In this document: positions 10,771 to 22,414 of the stretch, in pieces
Numbering within the stretch: the first letter of the stretch is position 1
How the letters are laid out: every line of letters starts with the position of its first letter
Source: Agrocybe praecox
Taxonomy: Eukaryota > Basidiomycota > Agaricomycetes > Agaricales > Agrocybaceae
Reading direction: 5' to 3'
DNA: 64,000 nucleotides
Assembly: GCA_964017145.1 (NCBI GenBank)
Contig: OZ024844.1
Location: 4,092,001-4,156,000, forward strand
Notes under the pieces: generated by a model
Seen by the model: the letters and a program-made list of their open reading frames with translations, nothing else
The model's database searches: none
What the model was told of the DNA's origin: nothing
Made by a program: the position numbers and the translations under genes

Positions 10771-12031
10771 GCGGACAACAAGAAGAAAGATGAGAGGACA
10801 ACAATATCAAGGACAACGAGAGCAGGTCGAGAGCAGGTCAACTATAGGATAGTGTGCCTTCTAGTAGTGTCGCTCTAACTCGTAGTAAAACCCTGCCAAT
10901 GAATTTTTCTTTCCACATGATTCACCGGCAATGTATTTCCAGCAGCAACTGTTCATCGTCCCTAATTCCAGGCGGATGGGGCCATTCGTTACTAGAGATC
11001 TTAATGTTTGACATACTTTCTAACACAACGAGTAAGTATAAATCAAGGGTGCCTTCAGTGATAATGACTCGGAGGCCTGCGTCGGCGGTGTACCAGCGCT
11101 TGAGAACAACTCGTTGATGACCCATGAAATCTTCTTTTCTATGCCTAGCTTCGCATAAGTTGAAGGCCAGTCTTGAGAGTCAAATGATATATGAGGTTGG
11201 TATAAGGAGGAGGAGGACATCTGCTAATACAGCGCCGAAGGACGATGGGCGACTCCGTGGGGACAAGAATACTATGGGAACTGATTAGAAATGCGTTGAA
11301 TAAAGCTTTAGATGAAAAGACTCACAGGGAGGAATTCAATGACCATCATAAGAGCAACCTCAGGCTGGCGGCTCTTCAACTGCTTGAGTAGTGCTTGCAG
11401 GACTAAGTGGTACTTGTTCGGTGTGTCAGAGTTGTGTAGAGAACCTCACGACAGCTCTGACACCGAACCAAGATACAACATATGTGAACCTTCGGAAGAT
11501 ATCAGAAGTAAGTATTTATCATGGTGTCGTATTCGTCCTTATCGAAGCGTATACGTACTGTCAAAGATATCTAGAGAACCTCACAACATCTTTGATTACA
11601 ATTTGATTATCTAGTATAAAATAAAAATAGAATGTTGACGTTGAAACGTTGAGGTGTGATCACAGTAACACGGTGTGACATAACAAATATACCTTCCAAA
11701 TTTGGACTCTACAGTCTTACCGTCTTACTAGAACGACGTTTGCTAGTCGCACATCCCTATATGCTCTTCTCTATGCTATTTAAATCTCCATAACTTCTCA
11801 AACCTTTCTGTCTGCTTGTGTGATGGCGATCGTGCGTCGACTGGAGGTTCTCCGCTCGTCGCATGATTCGTTCGCACATAACCTGTCTTGGGATCTTTCC
11901 AATATTGATGGTGAGTATCCTTTTTACCTTCCCTCTTTCCATGTTACTTACGTTCTCACCTTCTAGTATATCGATCACAATTTTGATGTTGGATTACAAC
12001 AGAGGAGACAACTATCCGGTTCCTCCAGGGG

Positions 12032-12218
12032 ATGGAAGTCATTCAACAAGTTCTTCGCTCGACCCCAAAGTGCTTCCAATTGCTGGACCCGACAATGTAT
12101 CCCGATCCGTTTGGCTTTAAACTCGAGAGGTTCTTGGATGCATCCGGAAATCTCAACAACAATGATGGGGTCTTAGGATTTGGGCGAAGGGTCTCGAGAT
12201 CCTTTCAATATCGATCGT
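12032..12218 (+). pseudogene. Cytochrome P450 relic (heme-proximal region)
   Basis: The frame reads a P450-like stretch: LDPTMYPDPFGF, then LERFLDASGNLNN, then GFGRRVSRS. In P450s this matches the PERF-type motif followed by the FGxGRRxCxG heme loop. Here the heme-ligand Cys is absent, and the frame leaves the family pattern right after GRR at a GTGAGT site. No other P450 segment (I-helix, ExxR) is recognisable nearby, so this is a fragment. Confidence 0.6.
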
Positions 12219-12479
12219 GAGTGTGCCCCAACCGTTGCTCATTCTCAGTTGTTTACCTTGTTTTCATTCAGTATATCAACTAGGAAACCCCATTATCATT
12301 CCCATCTCAACTGTCCGCGTATCTAGCCACACTATTCCTCCGTTTATCCATAATCTGCATGATTTATGCAACCGTCGTCGGGGGACGCATGTACAACACC
12401 ACGCCTATGCGCCAACACGTAGTCCCCAACACAGAGCGCACCAGCACCTCCAAGCTTATCCTCTAGACACCAGTAACAA

Positions 12480-13741
12480 CGGGCAAATGTTGAACCGTAT
12501 TCCCTTCTTCCGGTGGTCGATTGGTTTGGCCGCCAGCACTGTCATGAGCTGCACCATCCTCGCCACTCTCTTCCACATGAACGTCGACGAAGCCATCCTC
12601 TCTCTCCTCCTCGGCTTCATCTTTTCCTTCATTGGCGTCCAATCGTCCGGGCACACCGACGTCAACCTGTCTCGACCGTCGCGAAGGCCTCCCAGCTCAT
12701 CTTCGGTGGTATCTCCAAGGGCACCGGGCTCGCACAGAAACACGCGCAGACGCTTAACATGGCCGCTGGTGTCGTCACTGCTGGATCTGCTACTCAGGCC
12801 TCTGATATGACTGGAGATCTGAAGACTGGTCACCTCCTCCGTGCCAAGTCGAGAATCAGTTCATCGGTTAGCTCTGTGGCTCTGTTGTTTCGATTTTCTT
12901 GAACTCTGGACCGTTCATCTTCTTCATTAAGGTGTCTCTTTGCATTATGTATGTATCATGTGTGCTGTACTTGTTGAGACAAATGCTGAACACTTTTGCA
13001 CAGTGATGATATGATCGATACTTGCACGTACGGTGCTCCTTCCGTGTCTCCCTGATCTGCTGTTGCTATTGCTGTGACCAGCCCTAAGCTTTGTACGTGT
13101 TATATTTGAGAATTTTGGTATACCAGTCGCTGATATGTATACTATATCACTTCTCTAGCTATCCCCTCCTCACCTCAGCTAGTGTCGCTTCTCTCATCGT
13201 CAAGAAGTTCTGGATCCCCAAGAAATACTGGCCCTACATTCCTAACTGGGTGAGTTTTTTTTTCATTCCAAATTACATCTATCCCACATTATATTCCTTC
13301 TTGCGGCATTGCTAAATGTTTTTTCTTTCTTACCTCCTTAGAACGTCATCGGTCTCGCGTTCGTCGTTCCCCAAGTGTACTACTCCATTGCCATGGCTAT
13401 CGGATCTTCCTTCAACTACTTCTGCGCTCTCCATAACCCCGTTGGATTCGGCATGTACATGTTCGCTGTTTCTGTACGTCACCCTTATGTGTTTTGTTTT
13501 GGCTTCGTGATCTTAACTGTTTGTTGACTGACACGCGCTTTTTTATAGGCCGGTATGCTTGCTGGAGAAGGTCTCGGTGGTGTGTTCCAGGCTATCCTCG
13601 CCATCATGTGTGTTAGTGGAACCAGTGAGTTTCTCGGGTCTTCCCCCCGTGTCTACCTACTCATATTATCTCTCTTTCTAACTACTTCATCAGAATTCGG
13701 TACTGCCATTGGCTGCCCCGATACATCGTCATGCAACGTAC
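12480..13741 (+). pseudogene. OPT-family oligopeptide transporter relic (3' half)
   Basis: Segments match the C-terminal half of a fungal OPT transporter, in order: FFRWSIGL, FHMNVDEAIL, GFIFSFIGVQSSGHTDVN, STVAKASQLIFGGISKG, GSATQASDMTGDLKTGHLL, DTCTYGAPSVS, KKFWIPKKYWPY, FVVPQVYYSIAMAIGSS, AGMLAGEGLGGVFQA, and FGTAIGCPD. Introns at about 13095-13159, 13250-13340, 13474-13549 and 13624-13693 keep normal splice signals. Inactivation is clear. One base is lost after TDVN (about 12670). There is a second shift after LLRAK, an in-frame TAG after QFIG and a TGA where Trp is expected after PSVS. The N-terminal half is missing. Confidence 0.85.
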
Positions 13742-14471
13742 GATACCAATCATGCCTATCCCCAAGCGCTCAACCAACAAATATGTCGGTATCTTCCTCG
13801 GATACGCTTCTTGAAGGTGTCTAGTACGTCCGTCCACCAACAGAAGTTGTCCATCACGATTTGAAGCTCGAGAATCTCTTCCTAAACCGCAGCAGGAGTA
13901 ACATTATCACCGAGCTCGTTTTCTGAGGACCAATGGGTAGTCGAACGCGCTTGGGAAGGCGGTTGAGGATCTGGAGAAGCATGCGATAGAGCAGCGTCAG
14001 CTGAAGATGATCGCGTATCAGCACAGATGAGGCACCAAGCATACACTCCTCAAGGTGGTGGATCTGGGGCACAATGGGCGGGTGGAAGCGGCAGTAGAAA
14101 TGTGAATGTCGCACACACTCTCCAGGGTGCAGGGTCATCATCCAGAAGGCGCAGAGCAAGAGGTCCACGTCATCACTGCCGTTTCGTCAATTATCACCAC
14201 CTCCGTCGCTGGTCAGACCGGGTCGAATCGTACCCAAGTCCACTCGCACAAGCAAACCATCGGTGTCGGTGAATAATAGATACAAATAATTAGAGAGGGG
14301 ACAAATAATATGCGGATGACACGCTCATGCGAAAGGACATGGAATATAAGTAGGAAGGGTAAAACAACTTTACGATAGAAATTACATGCTATTTATATTA
14401 GATTATTTGTTGTGAGCACTGAACAAAGTGTAACTTGCTTGTGAGCCATGCTGACATGTCAAAATGTGGGT
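13742..14471. other. Spacer without recognisable gene
   Basis: Short open frames only, none with recognisable domains. Part may be degraded coding sequence downstream of the OPT relic. Confidence 0.4.
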
Positions 14472-14506
14472 CCGTCGCATGCGATGGTTTTTCCCACGGT
14501 TTTCTG
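14472..14506 (+). repeat. Dispersed repeat, copy 3
   Basis: CCGTCGCATGCGATGG...TTTCCCACGG matches copies 1 and 2 with a few substitutions, same orientation. It lies about 80 bp upstream of my preferred start of the oxygenase gene, and an alternative ATG at 14464 would overlap it. Confidence 0.7.
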
Positions 14507-14586
14507 CAAAAAACATTCCTGCTTCGTTCTTGCTTCGTTCAAGTCCTGTCGCCCCTCGCACATACTCGCCTCCCATCTTGTTTGTC

Positions 14587-17500
14587 ATGCCCTTCATTTG
14601 GCTTTCCGAGTGCAACATTCAGCTATTACTCGCTGCAACCGAATGGTACCACAACGATGTTCAGAGCAACGACCAGTCGATACTCATAGAAGATATACAA
14701 TCCATCCTCCTTGAAAATCTCCCCGGATATCCGAATAACGACGACAATGTCCTGCGAGCAGGGAGGGTACAGCAATTACCACAACACGACCTGGAAGAGA
14801 CCTTGTTGGAAGTAGGTGGGGCAGATGTGAATCCTGGTATCATGGTATGTCATTTACATTTCTATGGAGTTTTACTGGTATTTTTAACAATAATGCGATA
14901 GATGACTACCAACAGGAACATAGAGCAATTTGGGAGATCTGCGGATACACTTATGCCACCCATAGGATCCCATGAATCACACGCTATGTCAAACAACGAC
15001 AAAGGTACGTAATGATGATGATTCTTTAGGCGCTGTGATCCTGACGTATCATATATTACAGAAAGTGATTCTGCAATCAATTCTGGCGACGACGCCATGT
15101 CTGGCGGAACCTGCCGTCTCAGGTCTCAGACGCTGTACGAAGAGGAGCTGGAAGGAGAGGCATCTATTGTCATGCCGTCCAACAAACGCGCCACAATGAG
15201 TGGCAATGAAGGTACATAACTATTCTTTTTTTAGATGCCGTGGTGCTGACATCATATGTGGCAGAATCATCTTCAGAAAGTGATTCTGGCCACGACACCA
15301 CGTCTAACCGCATCCGCCGCCCTATGGTTACGGCTTTCAATAAACGCGCTATAATGAGCGACGAAGACGGTGCGTAATGATCCTTCTTTAGGAGCTGTAA
15401 TGCTGATATATTGTATGACCAGAACACCATTCTGCACTCCAGTCTGACAACGACACCAACGACACCACTTCTATTAGCACCCGCCTTCTCAGGTCTCAGA
15501 CGCTGTACGAAGAAGAACTCGAAGCAGAGGCATCTATTGTCATGCTGTCCAAAAAACGCGCCACAGTGAGTGGCAATGAAGGTACATAACTATTTTTGTA
15601 GACGCCATGGTGCTGACATATCATATGTGGCAGAATCATCTTCAGAAAGTGATTCTGGCCACGACACCACGTCTAACCGCATCCGCCGCCCTATGGTTAC
15701 GGCTTTCAATAAATGTGTTATAACGAGCAACGACAATGGTGCGTAATAATACTTTTTTAGGCGCTGTGATGCTGACACATTGTATGACCAGAACACTATT
15801 CTGCACTCCAGCCTGACAACGACACCAACGACGCCGCTTCTATTAGCACCCGCTGTCTCAGGTCTCAGACGCTGTACGAAGAAGAGCTCGAAGGAGAGGC
15901 AGCTGCAGTCATACCTTCCAACAAATCCAACAAAAGCACTATCATGTGCAACGATGAAGGTAGCAACGACGCCGCGTCTGACCGCATCCGCCGCCCTATG
16001 GTTACGGCTTCCAATAAACACGTTATAATGGGCGACGACGATGGTGCGTAACGATCCTTCTTTAGGTGCTGTATCTTTAAACACCGTGATGCTTACATAT
16101 TGTATGTTACAGCATTGCTTTCTGCAACGGATTTTGACGACGTCGTCATGTCCGGAGGCGCCCAGCGCCTCAGGTCCGAAGCCTTACCCAAACGTAAAAC
16201 AAAGAAAGGTATGGGATATTCCATGTCTATATTTTGTACGCTGATTATCTTTGGCTTAGACTTTGGAACAAGTGCTATAGCAGGTGATGCTCGAAGCGGT
16301 GCTTCCATGAAAACGCTTTCCTCAAAGCGCAAGCAAGCCGATTCAGAAGACATAACAGATGGCATAAATGGTGAATACACCGATTCATCGATTTACACTC
16401 GATATACTCATTACCTCTTTTTGATTATAATTATAGCAAAACATCAAAAGCTTTGGGAAGAAATAGATCCAGCTTTTGCGTCTGAAAATCTTGCGCCTAC
16501 CATTCGTAATAATCTGCTAGGGATTTTGTCAGAAAGTGTTATCGAACGGGTCATGGGAGAATTCTCTTCTTCCGTAGACAAGGTAATGAAAGGAGATATT
16601 TGGAAGCTAGAAGCAGGGGTTACTTCTACCAGTTATGGCCAGACATTGTCATCTGTTGCGGAGCGTTGTGCTCTGCACGAAAAAGCTGAAGTGGGTTTTA
16701 GCTTCCTTGGTATGGTCAACAATATCCACTTTGTTGCCAAACTCAAGTGGTGTGTTTCAGCCCTCGTTTTTTGTAAAATAAATAAATACGCTAATTCAAA
16801 TCCAAAGTTTGGAACTTGCCTTTCCTAATCTGAGCAGGCAGGATGTTTTACTTCATCATCTGCCGCCCAACACAAATATAAGTTCTTATGAGCGTTGGAA
16901 AAGAGGTGGATCAAATTATGCCAAGTTAGCAGAAGCTGGTGCGTTTTTATAAGTGTTGATATGGAATAATTCATCTTATCAAGCCATCCAGGTTCTATAT
17001 ATTTTCTACTACTTGTCGCAGCTGCGAAAAAGAAAGATTTTATATCTAAGCTACCAGGTATTGTGATGGATAGTATTTGCCAAATAATTTCCAATCCAAA
17101 TCCGAGTCAGTTATCCATGTCTTCAACTTGTTTTGCACATATTTAAATGTGAAGTCAATTTAGAATCGTCTCTTGGAAAGCTTGTAATCAAAATCATCAT
17201 ACCTGCTGTCGATAAAATGCGTAACAGATGGCCATTGGTTCTACCATCTCTCTTGGACGCAGCACAGCTTACCTATCATGGAATAGCACAATCTGTGGAT
17301 TGCACGAATGTCTTAGTTAGTGCACGGTACTTTGGTGCACTTCGTTCACGGTATAGTTTTATTTTATTTTTTGATTTGTTTTTGAGCTTAGCTTTTATAT
17401 TTAGATCTTTTCGAATTAGCGTGCGGAATGAGGACGTTTGGCGACCTTGTTTTTCATCCATGGAAGAAACTATTCGGCATTTTCAACTGATTCCTAACTC

Positions 17501-18947
17501 TATCCAATCAAATTCTAAAAGAGATGAGAATGTCCAACCTCAAGAGAACACAGACATTTTGTCGCCTCTTTCGCCTCTTTCTGACATGGACGTCTTGATC
17601 CAATCAAATTATGGGAGAGATGGGACTGCCCAACCTCAAGAGAACCTGGACATTTTGTCCCCCCTTTCCTCTCTTTCCTCTCTCTCCTCTCTTTCGTCCC
17701 TTTCTGACATGGAAGTCTATATTATTGACACAAATTTTGATCCCAACTTAGGACAAAATCGGAAATTTCCAGGGCCAAAGAAAAATCCTAAGAAGATTTT
17801 TGACTTCACCGAAAAGGAAAGGCAGTGTGTTGAAGATGGTGTCTGGGCTAAAGACCTTGAAGACCTTAAAATAAAGGTAAGTATTTTTGATAGTCACTTG
17901 TTATTGTTCATTGTCTCATGCTATCTTAATTAGATTCAAGACTTATTAAAAACTGGCAGAAAGCGTGAAGGAGTATATATTAGATTCAATCCTTCAATAC
18001 TTGGAAGGTATAATATATCTTTTTTCGTTTTCACACTCATATGATATTTACATTTTACATTCTAGCAAAACTCTTCGTATCAATGATAAAAACGGAAACT
18101 TTTTGCTCATAGTAGTTCCTTCAATGCCAGATGACATCAAAGATGATCTATGTGATCGTCTTACAGCTATATGGCCAAAGGACTTCAAACCTACAAATAC
18201 AAAAGAAGAACCATGGGACTTTCTTTATCCTAATATTCATTTTACATTATACAACAGATTCGCCACCAAGGTATTGTATTTTTTTCTTCTTCTTTTTCAA
18301 GGCTGATATTATTCTTTATAGGGGGCTGGATCTCCTCAAGATGTCTCTCCTTATCGTCTGAAGAAGAAAAAAGCTCAGCGTCAGCAAGCTCTTTCTCAAT
18401 TGATTCCTCGATATTCCAAAGAGACCATCGACAATATGGAGGAATATATTATTTTCAAGAATGTGTTTAAAGATGTTTTTGGTTGGACCAAAGATACAGT
18501 AAGTCTTTTGTTTGATTTTGGTAGTATTTTTATTAAAAAAATCATATGATACAGATGGAAGCCCTTCTTCCTGAAATCATGAAGGAATTATCCAAATACG
18601 TGGATCTGCTTCCAGACTATGAAGTTGCACCCATGGAACCGTTCAGCAGTCTTGTATTAAATCTCAACTGCTCTACCACCTTCCACAGAGACTACAAAGA
18701 TTGGCGAGTATGTGGGTTATTAGTGGCTTCTGATTGCATTGGAGGAGATGTTGGTTTCCATGAAATTGGCCTTGCTATGTCGGCAAGAAATGGTGATTTT
18801 GCGGCATTTCCTTCCAATTATGTCAGCCATTTTAATATGGATTTTGATGGAAAGCGAGCCTCTTTTGTCTTTCATACTGACAAGAGTGCTCAAGATTGGA
18901 TATCAGATTATAATGGTTGGGGTCACAATAAGGACTTTATTCATTAA
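14587..18947 (+). CDS. Repeat-rich protein with C-terminal TET/JBP-like 2-oxoglutarate/Fe(II) dioxygenase domain
   Basis: About 18 exons join in consistent phase with no stop between 14587 and the TAA at 18947, giving roughly 1,130 residues. Order: acidic N-terminus; tandem exon repeats with LRSQTLYEEELE and RIRRPMVTA motifs (15062-16043); a helical region (SYERWKRGGSNYAKLAEAG); a Ser/Leu-Ser repeat linker (17670-17710); then the oxygenase region. There I see FHRDYKDW (H at 18684, D at 18690), GGDVGFHEIGL, GDFAAFPS, SHFN (H at 18828) and GKRASFVFH (R at 18855). That is the HxD...H...R pattern of TET/JBP enzymes, which oxidise 5-methylcytosine or thymine in DNA. Two adjacent genes are possible, but no stop separates them. 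The family call is from memory of fungal TET/JBP motifs. Confidence 0.6.
15062..16043 (+). repeat. Tandem exon-intron duplication inside the oxygenase gene
   Basis: Two exon types alternate: type a (15062-15211, 15423-15581) and type b (15265-15369, 15634-15738). In the third unit a and b are merged into a single exon (15792-16043). Unit length is 361 then 369 bp. The introns between (GTACATAAC...GGCAG, GTGCGTAAT...CCAG) are near copies too. All introns are phase 1, so units can be gained or lost without changing frame. Confidence 0.9.
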
Positions 18948-19139
18948 TGAATCGTAATTAGAGTTTGTAGTCATACTTCTCAGTTTTTGTTTAACAAAGT
19001 TTGTTCCATGTTTGACATGTTGAATTTTCACTCCCGTGTTTCATGTTCTATGTTCGCTTTTGCTCACTACCACAACTTTCTTCTCTGATTTTATTACTTC
19101 TTCCTACATTCTGATTTCATTACTTCCTATTCCTTCAGA

Positions 19140-21188
19140 ATGCCAAACACTAATACTAGAGTGTCAACACAGAAGCAGGCAAAGGCTCCAAAGTCAACGT
19201 CCAAAAGCAAAACCTCTACAAAGACTCGCTCTAGAAATAAAGCCAGTCATGACTTTACTCCTGATATAGAAACATCCAAGGGTTTAATGGAACAAAATAA
19301 GAAGGCTGAACAAGCTGCAAAAGCTGCAGAGCAACTCAGAATGCAAGGTGTGTTTTTCTTCTTCTTCTTCATACTAAATTTCAATGCTTCCTTTTGATAG
19401 GCATACACAAGAGAAATCAAGACGCTAGGGATAATGAATCCTCAGCTGAATCATCGGAAGATGAGGAGGACAGTCCTAGGGCTCAAACTTCAATTGCACC
19501 AAGAGCTAACCGCCCACGCGTTCTGGATGAGGATGAAGCGCACCTGGCAAACTCTCTCAGTCTTGGCCAAGATGAAGATGCTTTTCCTCCAGAAGAGCCT
19601 GAAGAAGACTTGCCAAGCAAAGGTAATGATGGGTCCAATGCCTCAGAGGAAGACGAAGAAGACAACGAAGAAGAAGACGAAGAAGAAGAAGAGCAGGGAC
19701 TTAGCATGTTTGCTTCAAACGGGGTTTGGTTTTATATATTCCTTTAACATTTATATATAACTTACTCTTTTGTAGATCTTTACACAGGCTTCTGCTGATA
19801 CCGGTAGCCGAAAGATTGCTTCCAAAAAAAGAACAGCCAGTGGCCGCAAGTTTGGAAAAATCAAGAGAGAAGACTTTAATGATACTGTTTTACCTTTAGC
19901 CATCATGGCCAAGAAGCACTTTCGACAACAAGCTGCGTTAGGTATCGTATGCTTTCTTTATAACCATTCATTTTCTTATCATATCACATTCAATTCAGAC
20001 ACCCCATATCCTCCCAAAGGTCCGGCTGAAAGAGCTAAGTTTAACATGGACCTTCTCAAACAAGCAGCGTCAACACCCATTCTCAAAAAGATTTTGCAAG
20101 ATCTTATTCAAAGTAAAGACCAGGACACTATCGATAGCTTAATCACCTATGTGAGTTCTGCGCTGACTCACTGGCATGCATGTATTTTCTTAAATTTTGA
20201 TATCTATCATTAGGCAATTTACGACAGAGGCAGTCTGACCAATACTTTAGCCAATCGTGTTCAAAACCTTATCACAGGGCATTATGGTCTTCCAGGGGAA
20301 TTTTCAAAGGCTCAAGACCGTGCAGGCTATGTCGCTTGGTTGCTGGAAAAGGGGAGATTTAGATTTGGAGGTATTAACTTTGAAGTACGTTTTTTTTTTT
20401 TTTTTTTTTTTTGTTGCCTTATATCATTATATTTGACAGAATAGAGAGGTCGATACCTTACGTCCCTATGGAAACCCTATAATCACTGAGGCTATCCGCC
20501 AGCAGTGGTTTTGTACAGGGAAGGCAAAATCTGACCTAAACGCTTACAACATCATGATGGCGAAGCAAAAAATTCCAGCGCCAGTTATCGTTCTGGTTGT
20601 GACATGTGTAAGCAATTTAATTTATAATGAGTTTTCGCTAATTCAAGTATTATATTTTAGATCGAAAACTGCTTAAAGCAGTGGGTCACAGGCGTCAAGC
20701 TTCAGGTTCCCTTTAGTGAGGAAAACTGCCGTGCTAAGTAATTCCCTTCTTTTAATGCTATTTCAATGTTATTAATTTATTTCTTCAGATACGAACATCA
20801 TACAGAGGCATGGAATTATTTTGTCACCAAATCCCAGGATTCCGGCTATGCAAATTACTTTCAACGAGAGCTTTTTAAAACTGTTTAGTAAGTGCTGGCC
20901 TTATTACATCCATCATTATTTGATACTGATAAAGTTCTGCTTTTGATTAGTTCCCAAAGTCGTGCAGGCGCTGATCTTCACAACGTTGAGGATGATTTCG
21001 AGGGAGTTGATTTTATGGCACTAGGGGCTATTGCTCACGCCGCTCAAAGCAAACAAGCTTCCACTTCCACAGAATCCACTGCCTCTTTTACTTCTGGTAA
21101 TGGCGCGCTCATAACAGGCCCTTCTTCAAACAATCAGGATGAAATAGAGGATTCGACTGGATCAACTACAGGGGCTAGTACTTTGTAA
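19140..21188 (+). CDS. DUF6532 domain protein with acidic N-terminus
   Basis: Nine or so exons join to about 540 residues. The N-terminal 180 residues are Lys/Thr-rich, then strongly acidic (EEDEEDNEEEDEEEEE), followed by a basic patch (GSRKIASKKRTASGRKFGK) resembling a nuclear localisation signal. The C-terminal domain has the order I know from DUF6532: ITGHYGLPG, YGNPIITEAIRQQWF, IVLVVTCIENCLKQWVTG, KYEHHTEAW, LFKTV. The tail is Ser/Thr-rich. One intron holds an over 20-nt T-run near 20392. DUF6532 proteins are numerous in Agaricomycetes and of unknown function. It follows the oxygenase gene by 190 bp on the same strand. Confidence 0.7.
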
Positions 21189-22414
21189 ATAACTCTATTC
21201 TTACTCAATGTTTTCTTTCACGCTATATAATGTATAATGTTTTGAACCATTTTATATGATTGAGCCGGTCCTGGGTACTCTTTTATGCCCTGTAGGTGTT
21301 GATTTCTTTTTCTAGAACTGAAGGCGCTTTTTGTGTTAATAAATTTTTTTTGGTGATGTGGTATCTTTTTTAAAATAAATTATGTCATAGGGAAACAAAG
21401 ACGCTGTTTAGTTCATTTGATATTTTTTAGTAACACAGAACTCTTTTCAAACTGAATTGTTTTCTAAGTGGATAAATAACTCCCTGTGTAACTAAATACT
21501 TATAAAATCATCTTGTTTGACCTATCAAACTGGCTACGCTTTAAGGCTTTGAAGACAGACTAAGAATCTATACTTAAATCTCAATTATATTGAGTCTCTA
21601 TATTACTTTAGAATAAGCTCAATTACAAATGCGTTCTTTAGAGCTTTATAAATAGATAAATAAATAAAGTTTACAAAAGGAGAACTTAGGGACCGTTTCA
21701 GATTTTAGTTCCAGGATGACCATAACCTAGGAGACCCAAGGAGACCCTGGCTGCCCTAGCTCCCTGGGATGCCCTGGGATGCCCTGAGGGACACCTAGGG
21801 ATAATGGTCATTTTCCTGATGAAGTCTACATAGCTATATTGGCTTTATTCAAAATCTTTCAATACGTACTATAGCTCCACCAAGCTATACATCGTGAATG
21901 GTCGTCAATTCGCACAGTTCTCACTACTATTATTTTTATTGGAATAAATTCGCCCTAAATGTACCTACCTCGATTGGACATAAAATATACACGCCCGAGT
22001 CTGTCGATAATTCCTGGATGGCAATAAGAGCAACATTTGATTACTTGGGGAGGAAAGTTCCAATGGTAGTCATTTCAGTGACGCTACATTAACGTCTTCA
22101 GACTCCTGTAATATCTGGGGTATTAATAAAAATAGTCACTCCCTTACCAACAGGTTGAAAAATAAGTACGACTGTTGAGCGCTTTCTCGATGACGTTCTG
22201 TCCAAGTGTCGCAGTGTCAAAGTTTCTGTTCATCATGCATCTATCTTCCCAGTGTGTTTGTGGGATCGTATTCGCACATAGGATACAGCATAGTGATACC
22301 TAAGGAGGTGCACCGCCAGCTGGTCGTTACGATCATTATCTACAATAAGTGATCATCTCGCGTTAGCCTTGTATTGACCTCGCTGAGCTGCATATACCCA
22401 ACCCACATTCTACG
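21189..22414. other. Intergenic spacer
   Basis: AT-rich, no convincing gene. It contains a short inverted-repeat element at about 21704-21818 and otherwise nothing recognisable. Confidence 0.5.
21704..21818. repeat. Short imperfect inverted-repeat element
   Basis: The left arm CAGGATGACCATAACCTAGG and a right arm ending CCTAGGGATAATGGTCATTTTCCTG are imperfect reverse complements. The GC-rich centre repeats CCCTGGGATG. It looks like a small MITE or a folded-back repeat; no clear target duplication was seen. Confidence 0.4.

Larger units (their letters stand above)
8328..11980. other. 3.6-kb stretch with no intact gene, relic multi-exon locus
   Basis: No long open frame has coding character here. 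The sequence is studded with good splice-like pairs (GTAAGTACG...TTAG, GTGAGT...TAG) at intervals of 50-200 bp, suggesting remains of one or more intron-rich genes on the plus strand. Two modules (9391-9610 and 10428-10625) are diverged duplicates. I cannot name the ancestral gene. Confidence 0.45.

Noticed and set aside
10607..10878. Overlapping open frames on both strands (Asp/Glu/Arg-rich and Leu/Ser-rich)
   Set aside because: They are produced by the 11-bp minisatellite; no start context, splice structure or family likeness.
19483..19707. Poly-Ser frame on the minus strand
   Set aside because: Antisense of the acidic Glu/Asp tract in the DUF6532 gene.
20392..20412. T-run of over 20 bases
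   Set aside because: It lies in a small intron and is most likely simple slippage; no sign of a poly-A retroinsertion.
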